From contig NZ_LT891959.1 of the NCBI RefSeq assembly GCF_900186465.1, forward strand, positions 518,921 through 582,920: a stretch of 64,000 nucleotides of DNA, read 5' to 3'. The position numbers and the translations under genes were made by a program. Every line of letters begins with the position of its first letter. The stretch's first letter is position 1. Under the pieces are notes generated by a model. The model searched no databases. It had not been told where the DNA came from and saw only the letters and a list, made by a program, of their open reading frames with translations. The stretch is from Centipeda felix. Lineage in GTDB: Bacteria > Bacillota > Negativicutes > Selenomonadales > Selenomonadaceae. Shown here piece by piece: positions 27,695-37,106 of this stretch.

Positions 27695-28062
27695 ACGTCC
27701 TCCTTCTTCCCATTCGGCTGCTCCTCATGGATCTCGTTGAGCAGACGCTGGATGTGGTCGCTGTAATTCAGTGATGTATCGAGCGCAAAGCTGATCTCGG
27801 GCGTAAAGCGCAGACGGATACGCTTCCCGATCTCGCGCCGTACAAAACCGAGCGAGCTATTTAGTCCGTTCAGCGTATCACGCGCCTTCTTCTCATCCCC
27901 CATGACGCTGACGTAGATCTTCGCCTCACGCAGATCCTCTGTACACGCAACGGAGGTGACCGTCACGAAGCCGATGCGGGGGTCTTTTAACTCATTGAAA
28001 ATAATATCGCTGACTTCCTGTTTCATCAGCTCCTGAACCTTTTCCACACGAACCTTACTCAA
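27691..28062 (-). CDS. rbfA: Ribosome-binding factor A
   Basis: Assists maturation of the 30S subunit. 123 residues with typical VRVEKVQELMKQEVSDII text and a DPRIGFVTVT segment. The start is TTG 28062, 8 bases after AGGAGG; no ATG fits. A gap of about 109 bases separates it from infB. The charged C-terminus ends in the nrnA overlap. Confidence 0.94.
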   Translation of the reverse strand: MSKVRVEKVQELMKQEVSDIIFNELKDPRIGFVTVTSVACTEDLREAKIYVSVMGDEKKARDTLNGLNSSLGFVRREIGKRIRLRFTPEISFALDTSLNYSDHIQRLLNEIHEEQPNGKKEDV

Positions 28063-28171
28063 GGCCTGTTCCTCCTATGGATAAACGGCAAGGATTCCCC
28101 GCCGCCGCTCAGACAAAAGAGCGCAGCCCACCATCCGCCGATATGACAGGCGGTAGACTGCACTGTTATGA

Positions 28172-30691
28172 CTATTCTTCTTCGCTGTGTTCTTCTGCTT
28201 TGGCAGCGGCAGCAGCAGCCTGTTCCTCACGCTTTTGCTCTGCCGCTTTGTTTGCCTCAGCAATGGAGGTCTCAATTTCCTCCATCGTATATGCCTCGAT
28301 GATGTCACCCTCGGCAAAGTCACGGAAGTCGACGATCGAGATCCCGCACTCATAGCCGGCGGCAACTTCCTTCACCTCATCCTTGAAGCGGCGCAGCGAG
28401 TCGATCTCTCCGTCGAACAGTTCGACATTGTCGCGCAGGATACGGATCTTGGAGTTGCTCTTGATCTTGCCCTCTAGAACGTATGAGCCCGCGACCAGTG
28501 CCTTGGAGAATCGCATGACCTGACGAATCTCGACGCGTCCCTGAATGACTTCCTTGTACTTCGGCTTCAGCATGCCGCTCATCGCATCCTTGACATCGTT
28601 GAGCGCATCGTAGATGACACGGTAGGTACGGATGTCAACGTCCTCCGTATCGGCAAGACGCCGCGCGTTCGCATCGGGACGCACGTTGAACGCGATGACG
28701 ATTGCCTGTGATGCGGAGGCGAGCATGATGTCGGACTCGCTGACCGCACCGACGCCCGAATGCACGATGCTCACGCGCACTTCGTCGTTCTTGTTGAGCC
28801 CGAGGAGGGCCGAGTTCAGTGCCTCGACCGAGCCCTGCACGTCCGCCTTGACAAGGATGTTGAGATCCTTGATGTCGCCTTCCTGAATCTGCTGGAAGAG
28901 CGCATCGAGCGAGACGCTCTTCGATTTGATGAGATCGCGGCGCTGATTGCCAAGACGCGCCTCAGCAATAGAACGTGCCTGCTTCTCATCGACGGCGGCA
29001 AGGATGTCACCTGCCGAGGGCACATCGTTGAGGCCGAGGATCTCGACCGGCATCGACGGCCCCGCCTTCTTGACGTTGTCGCCGCGGTCGTTGATCATCG
29101 CACGGACATGTCCGTACGCCGTACCGACGACGATAGAGTCTCCGATGCGCAGCGTACCGCTCTGAACGAGCACCGTCGCCACGGAGCCGCGGCCCTTGTC
29201 GAGCTTTGCCTCGATGATGACGCCGCGCGCCTCGCGGTTCGGGTTTGCCTTCAGCTCCTCGACTTCAGCGACAAGCAGGATGTTCTCAAGCAGATCGTCA
29301 ATGCCCGTGTGCTGCTTTGCCGAGACGGGCACCATGATGGTGTCTCCGCCGTACTCCTCGGCGACGAGCCCGTACTCCATCAGCTCCTGCTTGACGCGCT
29401 CGGGATTTGCCCCGGGCTTATCGATCTTGTTGATGGCGATGATGATCGGCACATTCGCCGACTTCGCGTGGTCGATTGCCTCGACCGTCTGCGGCATCAC
29501 GCCGTCATCCGCCGCGACCACGAGGATCGCAACGTCCGTGATCTGCGCACCGCGTGCACGCATTGCTGTAAACGCCTCATGTCCCGGCGTATCGAGGAAG
29601 ACAATCTTCTTCCCCTTGCAGACGACCTGATAGGCACCAATGTGCTGCGTAATGCCGCCCGCCTCATGCGTGCTGACCGAGGTATTGCGGATGGCGTCGA
29701 GCAGCGACGTTTTGCCGTGATCGACGTGACCCATAACCGTAACGACGGGCGGACGCTCCTTCAGCGTCTTCGGATCATCCACGATCTCGGGGATCAGGGT
29801 CGGATCGATATCCGGCGGCAGTTCCTCGGTGGTGACACCGAACTCCCCTGCCACAAGCGTTGCCGTATCAAAGTCAATCTCCTGATTGATGCTCGCCATG
29901 ACGCCCATGAGCATAAGCTTTTTGATGATGTCCGATGCGGTGTAGCTCATCTTGGATGCGAGATCCTTGACGGCAATCGTCTCCGGCAGCTTGATGTGCT
30001 TCGGCCGTGCGATCTCCACCTTTGCTGCGGGAGCAGACGCCGCTGTGCCGCGTCCCCCCTTGCGTCCCTTGCGTGCGCCGCCGCGGCTGCGGTCGTTCTG
30101 ACGCAGATCGCTGCGCTCCTCACGATCGCGTCGCGCGCCACGGCTCTCACCGCGTCCCTCCGTCGGCGGCATCGCAGGCATTGCCGGCGCTGCCGGGCGT
30201 GCACCGCCGGGGCGCCCTGCCGGACGGGAGCTGCGGCTCGCAGAGCTGCCTGCTGCCCCTGTACCGCTCCGACGCTGCGGCGTCTCGGCCGCAGTCTTGG
30301 CAGGTGCCTGCCGAACGATGACGATGCCGGGCGCCTTCGTGCGCGCACGAAGAACAGGGCGCTCCTTCTCCTCAGCGGGCGCACTCGGCGCCTTTACCTC
30401 CGGCTGTTCTGCCGACTTTTCCGCGTCGTCAGCCTTCTCCGCAGGCTTCTTGGGCGCAGTCGTCTTCGGTGCCGCAGATTTCGCTGCTGCCTTGCTCGGC
30501 AGCGCCTCCTTACGCACGGGCTTCGCCGTACGTCCGAGCTCCGCCTTGACGGCTGCGCGCTCCTCCTCACCGACGGCACTGAACATATTTTTTACTTTGT
30601 AGTTCTTGCTCTTCAAGATGTCAATAATGGTACCTTTGTCCATCTTAAATTCCTTCGCCAAATCGGTGATTCTGTATTTCGCTTCTGACAT
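28172..30691 (-). CDS. infB: Translation initiation factor IF-2
   Basis: GTPase that places initiator tRNA on the ribosome; 839 residues. The N-terminal 250 residues include the IF2-N motif ([12 protein letters not shown]), then Ala/Pro/Lys and Arg/Gly-rich linkers. The GTPase domain has [14 protein letters not shown] and NKID. Domains II-IV follow. After the usual end (GDIIEAY) there is an extra Ala/Glu-rich tail of about 35 residues. Start ATG 30691 is in a TGATG overlap with the ylxQ stop. Confidence 0.97.
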   Translation of the reverse strand: MSEAKYRITDLAKEFKMDKGTIIDILKSKNYKVKNMFSAVGEEERAAVKAELGRTAKPVRKEALPSKAAAKSAAPKTTAPKKPAEKADDAEKSAEQPEVKAPSAPAEEKERPVLRARTKAPGIVIVRQAPAKTAAETPQRRSGTGAAGSSASRSSRPAGRPGGARPAAPAMPAMPPTEGRGESRGARRDREERSDLRQNDRSRGGARKGRKGGRGTAASAPAAKVEIARPKHIKLPETIAVKDLASKMSYTASDIIKKLMLMGVMASINQEIDFDTATLVAGEFGVTTEELPPDIDPTLIPEIVDDPKTLKERPPVVTVMGHVDHGKTSLLDAIRNTSVSTHEAGGITQHIGAYQVVCKGKKIVFLDTPGHEAFTAMRARGAQITDVAILVVAADDGVMPQTVEAIDHAKSANVPIIIAINKIDKPGANPERVKQELMEYGLVAEEYGGDTIMVPVSAKQHTGIDDLLENILLVAEVEELKANPNREARGVIIEAKLDKGRGSVATVLVQSGTLRIGDSIVVGTAYGHVRAMINDRGDNVKKAGPSMPVEILGLNDVPSAGDILAAVDEKQARSIAEARLGNQRRDLIKSKSVSLDALFQQIQEGDIKDLNILVKADVQGSVEALNSALLGLNKNDEVRVSIVHSGVGAVSESDIMLASASQAIVIAFNVRPDANARRLADTEDVDIRTYRVIYDALNDVKDAMSGMLKPKYKEVIQGRVEIRQVMRFSKALVAGSYVLEGKIKSNSKIRILRDNVELFDGEIDSLRRFKDEVKEVAAGYECGISIVDFRDFAEGDIIEAYTMEEIETSIAEANKAAEQKREEQAAAAAAKAEEHSEEE

Positions 30692-31020
30692 CAATCCACC
30701 CCCGTCAGTATATCATGCAAGCAGGCGGCGAGCCTCTTTGCAAATCCTCTATCTATCAGCAGTGCAACAGCACGGTATTCCTTGCCAAGACAGTGTCCCA
30801 GCTGCTGCATCGTCAGCAGTTCCGCCGCCGGCACGTCCATCTGTGCCGCCATGCGGGTAAATTTATCCTTCGTCTCCTCCGACGCATCCCGCGCGAGCAG
30901 GAGATAGGCGCCACGCTTCTTCCGCAGCATCTCCTCCGCCATGAATGCTCCCGAGACAATACGCCGCGCGCGTGCCGCCATACTGAGGAGATTCTGTACG
31001 CGCGTTTCAGTCGCTGCGTC
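30691..31020 (-). CDS. ylxQ: Ribosomal L7Ae-family RNA-binding protein (YlxQ)
   Basis: Small kink-turn RNA-binding fold of about 109 residues. Text such as [18 protein letters not shown] and a LARDASEET segment is typical of YlxQ. Start ATG 31020 follows GGAGAGGAG and overlaps the ylxR end by 14 bases in another frame; longer starts lie wholly within ylxR. The location between nusA-ylxR and infB is conserved in Firmicutes. Confidence 0.9.
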   Translation of the reverse strand, partial: DAATETRVQNLLSMAARARRIVSGAFMAEEMLRKKRGAYLLLARDASEETKDKFTRMAAQMDVPAAELLTMQQLGHCLGKEYRAVALLIDRGFAKRLAACLHDILTGVD

Positions 31021-31297
31021 CATGAGCACACTCCTCTCCGGAGACCGCCGCCTCCGCCGCATCGTAGACCGCAGGTGCAACGCGGCCTTTCAGTGACCAC
31101 GAAAGACCGCCATGACGCCGTGCCTCCTGCACACAGGCGACAGAGCGACAGAGATAGGCCCCCCGTCCCGGGCTCTTTCCGGTCGGATCAATACCGACGG
31201 TTCCATCCGCATGACGCACAACACGCAGCAGTTTGTCCTTGGGATGCAGCATTCGACAGCCGACACACAGCCGCTCGGGCTGTTTCGCCCGCCCCAT
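31007..31297 (-). CDS. ylxR: YlxR (DUF448) RNA-binding protein
   Basis: Small basic protein of 96 residues. The family core PERLCVGCRMLHPKDKLLR near the N-terminus and GRGAYLCRSVACVQ later are both present. It starts immediately after the nusA stop with a GGAGG inside the nusA end. Members have been linked to RNA binding and gene regulation; exact role here unknown. Confidence 0.92.
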   Translation of the reverse strand: MGRAKQPERLCVGCRMLHPKDKLLRVVRHADGTVGIDPTGKSPGRGAYLCRSVACVQEARRHGGLSWSLKGRVAPAVYDAAEAAVSGEECAHGRSD

Positions 31298-32431
31298 TTA
31301 GGCCTCCTCTGGCGCCGCTTGGTCTTCGGACGGCGCATCTGTAGGCGCACCATCGGCCTGCTCTGTTTCCCGTGCCTGCGTCTCACTCTTGATGTCGATC
31401 TTCCATCCCGTGAGTTTTGCGGCAAGGCGGGCATTCTGCCCCTCCTTGCCGATGGCAAGCGAGAGCTGGTAGTCGGGCACCACAACGCGGGAGATTTTTT
31501 CCGCCTCGTTCACCGCGACCGAGATCACCTTGGCGGGGTTCAGCGAGTTGGCGATATAGGTCGCGGGATCGTCACTCCATTTGACAATGTCGATCTTCTC
31601 CCCCGCCAGTTCATCGACAACCGCCTGTACGCGCATATAGTGCGGGCCCACGCAGGCGCCAATGGGATCGACGCGCTCCTCGGACGACCAGACCGCCACC
31701 TTGGAGCGGCTGCCCGCCTCACGAGCGATGGAGCGAATCTCGACGACCCCCTCCTGAATCTCCGGCACCTGCAGTTCAAAGAGCTTTTTGAGCAGTCCCG
31801 GATGCGTCCGTGAGAGCATGATCTGCGGGCCGCGGCTCGTACGCTTGACCTCGATGATGTAGGCGCGCACCGTGTCGCCGTAGTTGTACGTCTCATTCGG
31901 CAGTTGCTCTGTCGCCATGAGCACTGCCTCGGCGCGCCCGATGTCCACGAACACATTATGCCCCTCGACGCGCTGGACGATCCCCGTGACGATCTCCGAG
32001 GAGCGGTTCATGTACTCCTCGTAGACGATGCCGCGCTCTGCCTCACGCAGTCGCTGCATGACGACCTGCTTCGCCGTCTGTGCGGCAATACGTCCGAAGT
32101 TCGCCGGCGTCATCTCGATCTCGACCACGTCGCCGACCACATAGTCCGGATTGATGGCTCTGGCCTGTGCAAGTCCAATCTCCGTGACATCGCTCTCCAC
32201 CTCATCCACCACCGTCTTAATGGCGAAAACATGGAACGCACCCGTCTCACGTGACAGGGAAATGCGGACATTCTGTGCCGCACCGAAGTTACGGCGGTAC
32301 GCCGAGATCAGTGCCGCCTCGATCGTCTCAAAGAGGAGCTCCTCATCGATGCCCTTCTCGTACGCCAGCTCCTTCAGCGTCTGCAAAAATTCCTTGCCGC
32401 TGTCCTTCTCCTTGGTATTTTTTCTTGCCAA
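31298..32431 (-). CDS. nusA: Transcription termination/antitermination factor NusA
   Basis: Binds RNA polymerase and nascent RNA, controlling pausing and termination. About 377 residues with the N-terminal polymerase-binding domain, S1 domain, and KH domains ([17 protein letters not shown]-type text; [18 protein letters not shown]). I prefer TTG 32431, 8 bases after AGGAGG, over TTG 32437, which lies too close. The tail is acidic and Ala/Pro-rich. It lies 12 bases after rimP. Confidence 0.95.
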   Translation of the reverse strand: MARKNTKEKDSGKEFLQTLKELAYEKGIDEELLFETIEAALISAYRRNFGAAQNVRISLSRETGAFHVFAIKTVVDEVESDVTEIGLAQARAINPDYVVGDVVEIEMTPANFGRIAAQTAKQVVMQRLREAERGIVYEEYMNRSSEIVTGIVQRVEGHNVFVDIGRAEAVLMATEQLPNETYNYGDTVRAYIIEVKRTSRGPQIMLSRTHPGLLKKLFELQVPEIQEGVVEIRSIAREAGSRSKVAVWSSEERVDPIGACVGPHYMRVQAVVDELAGEKIDIVKWSDDPATYIANSLNPAKVISVAVNEAEKISRVVVPDYQLSLAIGKEGQNARLAAKLTGWKIDIKSETQARETEQADGAPTDAPSEDQAAPEEA

Positions 32432-32443
32432 CCCCAAAGCCTC

Positions 32444-32893
32444 CTAAAAATCGATATGCAGGCGCACCTGTGAGACCTGCTGCATGGGAATTCGTATCCC
32501 ATCATCCAGTGTCAACGTCTCACCGTCATACCCCGCGAGCGTCCCGGTCCACTGTTTCTTTCCCTCAAACGGAGCATAGAGCGTCACATCGACGACGCGT
32601 CCATGCTCACGTACAAAGTCGCGTTCCTTGCGTAGGACACGGTCAAGCCCCGGTGACGAAACCTCCAGAGTGTATGCGTCGGGAATAACGTCCTCCCGAT
32701 CGAGAATCTCCTCCAGGCGCTCACTGAGACGCTGGCAGTCGTCGATATCGATGCCGCCCGCCTTGTCGATGTAGACGCGCAGATAGTAGTCACGCTCCTT
32801 CACGTACTCGACATCCACCAGCTCGATGGCGGGCGAATCCGTCAGCAGTCCGCGCACCATCTCCTCGACGCGCTCCTCGATCTTCGCGCTCAT
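32444..32893 (-). CDS. rimP: Ribosome maturation factor RimP
   Basis: Helps assemble the 30S subunit. About 149 residues from ATG 32893, which has GAGGGAGAG ahead; a longer in-frame start passes into the leader hairpin. Family text includes IELVDVEYVKERDYYLRVYI and LEVSSPGLDRVL. First gene of the nusA-infB operon. Confidence 0.94.
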   Translation of the reverse strand: MSAKIEERVEEMVRGLLTDSPAIELVDVEYVKERDYYLRVYIDKAGGIDIDDCQRLSERLEEILDREDVIPDAYTLEVSSPGLDRVLRKERDFVREHGRVVDVTLYAPFEGKKQWTGTLAGYDGETLTLDDGIRIPMQQVSQVRLHIDF

Positions 32894-32917
32894 GCTCTCC
32901 CTCTTCTCATACGTAAT

Positions 32918-32945
32918 GAAAGAGTGGGCTTCCACCCACTCTTTC
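32918..32945 (-). promoter_or_regulatory. Strong hairpin in the rimP leader
   Basis: A 10-12-bp perfect stem (AAAGAGTGGG with CCCACTCTTT) with a short loop, lying between the promoter and rimP. No T run follows, so it is not a simple terminator. It may stabilise the message or act in autoregulation; that is inference. Confidence 0.55.
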
Positions 32946-32968
32946 CGAAACTTAAATGTATTTCTTGC

Positions 32969-32997
32969 AGTATAGCATAGGGTAGGACTTTTGTAAA
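32969..32997 (-). promoter_or_regulatory. Promoter of the rimP-nusA-infB operon
   Basis: Minus-strand TTTACA (32992-32997), a 17-base spacer and TATACT (32969-32974). Start of transcription near 32962 gives a leader of about 70 bases. Confidence 0.7.
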
Positions 32998-33016
32998 GCC
33001 CTCACAGTGATTTTCG

Positions 33017-33778
33017 TCAATGGACCATACGGCTGAGACTCGACTGCGAGAACAGCATGATCAGCAGGATACCGATGACGAGAGAATAAATCCACCCGCT
33101 CACCTCAATCGAGGCGACCTTCACCTTTGCGCAAACCAGTCCCTTCCACGCACGGAAAATAATATCACCTGTCAGTGCAGTGCCCTGCGAAAGCAGCTGA
33201 TCGGTCACATACAACAGAACACTCCCTGCACACAGATTGATTGCTCCAACAAAGAAAAAAATTGCTCCCAAGTCGATCGAGATTGCCGCACCCGCCATTG
33301 CACCAAGAAATGTCTTCTTCAGTTCCGAAATCGCACTCTGATATCGAATAAATGCAATGACAGAAAAAATGAGCAGAGAGTGCCCCATTGCCGCTGCCAA
33401 AACATAATTTTTCTTTTTCAGAAGTGCATGAGCAGAAGCTGCACCGACAAAGATAAGGGCAAGCATCAGACCTTTGCTGATATCCATGATGGACACGTCA
33501 ATCATTTTCCCGAGGGAAATCCACGGCATAAACACAGAAACCACAATGGCACCGACGCTGATGTAAGAAGTAACAACCAGGTTTTCACGCAGCTTCGTGA
33601 TCTTCTTCGTGTTCTCCTCAGCCTCTGCCGTCTGCACAGGCTGCTGCACATCTTCTGCATCCGCCATTTTCACAGGGTTTTCCGCTGCATCCGGCAGCTG
33701 CTCTTGGGACGCGCCGCAGTGTGGGCAGAACTTGACATTCTCATCAATGGAAGCTCCGCATTTTTCACATAATTTCAT
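33017..33778 (-). CDS. Zinc-ribbon multi-pass membrane protein, unknown function
   Basis: About 253 residues. The N-terminus has a four-cysteine zinc ribbon (LCEKCG, then FCPHCG), an acidic linker, then five or six hydrophobic segments from about residue 75 to the end. ATG 33778 fits GAAAGGTGG; a GTG three codons earlier is inside that site. Its bases look more AT-rich than the surrounding genes. It closes a three-gene set with two other unknown proteins. Function not recognised; zinc-ribbon plus membrane domains are common in proteins of undefined role. Confidence 0.75.
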   Translation of the reverse strand: MKLCEKCGASIDENVKFCPHCGASQEQLPDAAENPVKMADAEDVQQPVQTAEAEENTKKITKLRENLVVTSYISVGAIVVSVFMPWISLGKMIDVSIMDISKGLMLALIFVGAASAHALLKKKNYVLAAAMGHSLLIFSVIAFIRYQSAISELKKTFLGAMAGAAISIDLGAIFFFVGAINLCAGSVLLYVTDQLLSQGTALTGDIIFRAWKGLVCAKVKVASIEVSGWIYSLVIGILLIMLFSQSSLSRMVH

Positions 33779-33791
33779 TGGATCCACCTTT

Positions 33792-34151
33792 CTATCTCCC
33801 GTATAGCCGCCGTACGATCCACGACATCACGCGGCTCGGACCGATGAGACGGAGGATCGTTCCTGCAATCAGGACGGCCACGAGAATCATGGCAATCGCG
33901 GGCAGCGCGACAAAGAGGAACGCTGCAAGGAGTGCCGCAAACACAGCCGCCCATACAATGCTCGAAAACAGCGAACGGCGCGGTATCCCTGTCCCGATGC
34001 GGACATAGCGCACAGAGCCGCGCCCGCCGCCATAGGCAGAGCCATGCCGTGCCTCATCCTGCGGCTCTGCGCCGCTCTCATCCACCGTCACACCGCGATA
34101 GGCGGCATTCTCCTCCGGACTCATCGGCCGGATACGCGGATCCTGTTCCAT
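33792..34151 (-). CDS. Small membrane protein, unknown function
   Basis: About 119 residues. A polar N-terminal half (MEQDPRIRPMSPEENAAYRG, residues 1-20) is followed by two adjacent hydrophobic segments (about 70-108) and a basic end. Start ATG 34151 follows GGGAGGAG. It lies 14 bases after the large unknown gene and 13 before the zinc-ribbon gene, so the three are likely co-transcribed. No family recognised. Confidence 0.65.
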   Translation of the reverse strand: MEQDPRIRPMSPEENAAYRGVTVDESGAEPQDEARHGSAYGGGRGSVRYVRIGTGIPRRSLFSSIVWAAVFAALLAAFLFVALPAIAMILVAVLIAGTILRLIGPSRVMSWIVRRLYGR

Positions 34152-34165
34152 GGGGTCTCCTCCCT

Positions 34166-35731
34166 TCACGACTCTTTTTTCTCATCCACCTTGCGCATCG
34201 CCGCACCGCACAACATCGTCACGAACCCCTCCTCGCTCAGATAGCGCGGGTCGAACGGAACGCAGCCGAGCGTCTCCCGCATGCGGCGATACGCGGCATT
34301 GACACTCCGCTTATTCGAACCGAGTACACGATACAGCTCCGTGAGCGACGTGAGATCAATGCCATTGATCTCGGCAAAGAGGAAAATCGCTGCCGTCAGC
34401 ATCTCCGCCGTCTGTGCCCGCTTCAGATCAAACTGCGCGTAGTCAAAGAACATCGTCCCGAGCAAATCCCGCGCATGGTGGCTGAATCCGAGTGCCTCCG
34501 ATACGACAGCGAGTGCACTGAACTCCTCCGCACACGTACGCTGCGAAAGCGTCCATTTCGGGCGCCTCGGCGGCAGTGCATGCTGCGGCAGGACGTTCAG
34601 CCGTGCACGCGACGCGAGCATGTGAATCGTATGACGCACGAGCGCCGCCTCGCGTGCGAGAAAATCATCCATATCCGCCTTGGGCGACTGATAGAGAAAG
34701 AGCTCATACTCCTGCTGAATTGTATCCTTGATGCGCCGCTGCAGCGGTCTGCTCGCGGGCACGGCCGTGATATAGTTGAGCATCATCATGCCCTCATCAC
34801 AGATGTGCCCGAACAGAATGTTCTTCTCGAGCGCCCCCGGGATGTCGGGCCGCGGCAGAACAACCTCCTCCTCACGCAAAAGATCGCTGCAGACGATGTG
34901 ATCCTCATACGTCTCCTCCACCGTCAGCACAGCGAACCGTGCCGCGAGGAGATCGCGCAGGATCTCGCGTTCATCCTGCCGCAGCGTCTTATCCTCCTTC
35001 GTACAGAAGTGCTCGATCGGTGTCTCATCCGTACTGATCAGATGATAGTCAAAGAAGAAATAGTCCCAGAACCGCAGCCAGAATGCCTCTTTTTCCTCAT
35101 CAGAAGACTGCTCGTAGGCACTCGCGTCGTAGAGATTGCCCGTATAGATCATCGCCGCGCGCCCGATCTCCCGCTGGTACATGGGGCGACGGAAATACTC
35201 GCCGATCTCGTGGAGGAGCTCGTTAAGCTGCAGATTCAGCTCCTCCATCTCGATGCGCTCATCCTCCTCGATATCTTCAAGGGTCAGCCCTTCGATCTCC
35301 TCCCACTCCACACGCTCCGGCAGACGAAAACGCCCCGTAAGGTAGAACATCTCCAGATCGGCATCCAGCTCACCGAAATCGATTTCATACTTCCCCGTCT
35401 CATCCAGATACGTGAGGAAGTCATTCATACGTTTAAAATAATCCTCCGCATGGCGTTTCAGCGGACGACGATCAATATGCGCGTCGGCAAAGCGGAAAAA
35501 GAGCGCAAGATAGTCGATATGGATCAAAAGCCGTGCGAGCGAATCATCTCGCCGCATGATGACCGTGAGAAAGTCCTCAATGCAGTACCAGTCCGTACAC
35601 AGCCCCTCAGCACTCTCGCCTCGCCACGCCGCCTCACGCAAATACCGCTCCGTCAGTGTGCGCGGAACAAAAATCTGTGCGCGTCCATGCGCCAAGTAAA
35701 AGCGCTTGACGAACGCGTAGACATTTTCCAT
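34166..35731 (-). CDS. Conserved-looking hypothetical protein, about 521 residues
   Basis: Soluble, charged protein with no signal peptide or membrane segment. The N-terminal 130 residues are mostly helical and aromatic-rich (ENVYAFVKRFYLAHGRAQIF). A very acidic stretch lies around 145-200 (EEIEGLTLEDIEEDERIEME). The C-terminal part contains SNKRSVNAAYRRMRETLG, which resembles a helix-turn-helix-like segment but is not convincing. Start ATG 35731 has GGGAGGG very close; ATG 35749 with GAGGGCG is equally possible. Follows the heat-shock operon by about 130 bases. Function unknown. Confidence 0.7.
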   Translation of the reverse strand: MENVYAFVKRFYLAHGRAQIFVPRTLTERYLREAAWRGESAEGLCTDWYCIEDFLTVIMRRDDSLARLLIHIDYLALFFRFADAHIDRRPLKRHAEDYFKRMNDFLTYLDETGKYEIDFGELDADLEMFYLTGRFRLPERVEWEEIEGLTLEDIEEDERIEMEELNLQLNELLHEIGEYFRRPMYQREIGRAAMIYTGNLYDASAYEQSSDEEKEAFWLRFWDYFFFDYHLISTDETPIEHFCTKEDKTLRQDEREILRDLLAARFAVLTVEETYEDHIVCSDLLREEEVVLPRPDIPGALEKNILFGHICDEGMMMLNYITAVPASRPLQRRIKDTIQQEYELFLYQSPKADMDDFLAREAALVRHTIHMLASRARLNVLPQHALPPRRPKWTLSQRTCAEEFSALAVVSEALGFSHHARDLLGTMFFDYAQFDLKRAQTAEMLTAAIFLFAEINGIDLTSLTELYRVLGSNKRSVNAAYRRMRETLGCVPFDPRYLSEEGFVTMLCGAAMRKVDEKKES

Positions 35732-35816
35732 GAACCCTCCCGATGCCATGCGCCCTCAATACAAATTTCAATTCCTTTTATCCTAACAAAAGTAGGAAAC
35801 GATGTCAATGCGCAGT

Positions 35817-35848
35817 GAGGCGGCCGCAGCAAACGCTGTAGCCGCCTC
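35817..35848 (-). terminator. GC-rich hairpin after dnaJ
   Basis: GAGGCGGC and GCCGCCTC arms with an inner TACAGC/GCTG pairing, 12 bases after dnaJ. There is no T run, so terminator activity is uncertain. Confidence 0.4.
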
Positions 35849-35859
35849 GCTGAAATAGA

Positions 35860-36298
35860 TCAGGTAAACAGATCCTTGAACTTCTCCGTAAAACTCTTCT
35901 GCTCCGGATTCACCGCATCGCCGCTCAGCTCCGCGAACTCCTTGAGGAGCTCCTTCTGCTTCGCCGAGAGTTTCTGCGGTGTCGTAACCTTGACACGGAC
36001 GTGCTCATCGCCGCGTCCCGTGCCGCGCAGACTTGGGATACCCTTGCCCTTGACACGCAGCACCGTGCCCGTCTGGATGCCTGCGGGGATCTTAAGATCA
36101 ACCGCTCCGTCGAGCGTCGGCACCTGCACAACTGCGCCGAGCGATGCCTGCACAAATGTGATCGGGATCTCGATGATGACATCGTTGCCGCGCCGCTGAA
36201 ACAGCTTATGCGGACGGATGAAGATGTAGACGTAGAGGTCGCCGTTCGCCCCGCCGCGTACCCCCGCCTCGCCGCTGCCCGTCACACGGACGCGCTGG
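35860..36298 (-). pseudogene. dnaJ: dnaJ, C-terminal part (separated by a frame-breaking insertion)
   Basis: This frame encodes the end of the DnaJ zinc-finger/CTD region onward ([15 protein letters not shown], then GDLYVYIFIRPHKLF, ending FTEKFKDLFT), about 145 residues of substrate-binding domain. It has no start of its own in the right place. Removing the 89-base duplicated unit at 36299-36387 rejoins it in frame with the N-terminal part and gives a 382-residue protein, the normal DnaJ length. Whether the break exists in the cell is doubtful. Confidence 0.8.
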
Positions 36299-36387
36299 TG
36301 ATACGCAGCACCGCAAGGCCTGCGATCCGGTCCCTGAGACACATCCAGAGGTGTATAAGAGGCGTGCCCGTCACACGGACGCGCTGG
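36276..36387. repeat. 89-bp insertion flanked by 23-bp direct repeats inside dnaJ
   Basis: The 23 bases TGCCCGTCACACGGACGCGC plus TGG occur at 36276-36298 and 36365-36387. Between them lie 66 bases not expected in dnaJ. Part of these (GTGTATAAGAG, 36344-36360 area) matches the Tn5 mosaic end used in tagmentation libraries. This looks more like a library or assembly artefact than a mobile element. Confidence 0.7.
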
Positions 36388-37097
36388 CCGTCGTCCACGC
36401 CGCGCGGAATGTTGACCTTGATCGTCTTCGTCACGCGCTTGCGACCCGTACCATGGCAGTCGGGACACGGCGTCTTGATGATCTTGCCCGTGCCGTGGCA
36501 CTGGCTACACGTACGCGAGGTCATCATGCTGCCGAACATTGTCCGCTGCATCACCTGCTCCTGCCCGGAGCCATGACACGTCGGACAGGTCTCTGCCGCA
36601 GAGCCCTTTGCCGCGCCGGAGCCGCCGCAGGTCGGGCAGTTCTCCTCACGCGGGATAGACAACTCGACCTCCTTGCCGAATGCTGCCTCCTCAAACGAAA
36701 TCTCCAGATCATAGCGCAGATCAGCCCCGCGCTCGGGGCCCTGTCTGCGTGCACGGCGACCGCCGCCGCCCATGCCGAACATATCGAAGATATCGTTCAT
36801 ATCGAAGCCTTCGAATCCGCCGCCGAAGGGGCTGCCCCCTCCGGCCCCCGCACCGCCGCGGCGCGGGTCAAAGGCATCGTGACCGAACTGGTCATACGTC
36901 GCCTTCTTCTTCGGATCCTTCAGCACATCGTACGCCTCGTTGACCTCCTTGAATTTCTCCTCAGCGGTCTTCGGGTCGTCACGGTTGAGGTCGGGGTGAT
37001 ACTTGCGCGCGAGTTTCTTGTATGCTTTTTTGATCTCGTCGTCCGAGGCTCCCTTTTTGAGCCCTAGGACTTCGTAGTAATCGCGTTTCTCGCTCAC
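36282..37097 (-). CDS. dnaJ: Chaperone DnaJ, N-terminal part (frame ends early)
   Basis: Co-chaperone that stimulates DnaK. The J domain has the HPD motif ([10 protein letters not shown], residue about 33). A Gly/Phe-rich linker and four CxxCxGxG-type zinc motifs follow ([32 protein letters not shown]). True homology ends at QRVRVTG, near 36366. The last 30 residues are translated from the inserted 66-base segment and first repeat, then a stop. Starts 9 bases after dnaK. See the C-terminal part for the rest. Confidence 0.88.
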   Translation of the reverse strand: MSEKRDYYEVLGLKKGASDDEIKKAYKKLARKYHPDLNRDDPKTAEEKFKEVNEAYDVLKDPKKKATYDQFGHDAFDPRRGGAGAGGGSPFGGGFEGFDMNDIFDMFGMGGGGRRARRQGPERGADLRYDLEISFEEAAFGKEVELSIPREENCPTCGGSGAAKGSAAETCPTCHGSGQEQVMQRTMFGSMMTSRTCSQCHGTGKIIKTPCPDCHGTGRKRVTKTIKVNIPRGVDDGQRVRVTGTPLIHLWMCLRDRIAGLAVLRITSASV

Positions 37098-37106
37098 GAT
37101 ACCACC

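Noticed and set aside
28760-30688. 642-codon plus-strand frame
   Set aside because: Antisense to infB, which is certain from its GTPase motifs.
33932-35818. 628-codon plus-strand frame
   Set aside because: Antisense to the three unknown genes. The minus-strand frames have ribosome sites and plausible protein composition; this one does not.
36299-36364. Small mobile element in dnaJ
   Set aside because: Too short, without inverted ends or coding capacity; the 23-bp repeats and Tn5-end-like text fit a library or assembly artefact better.
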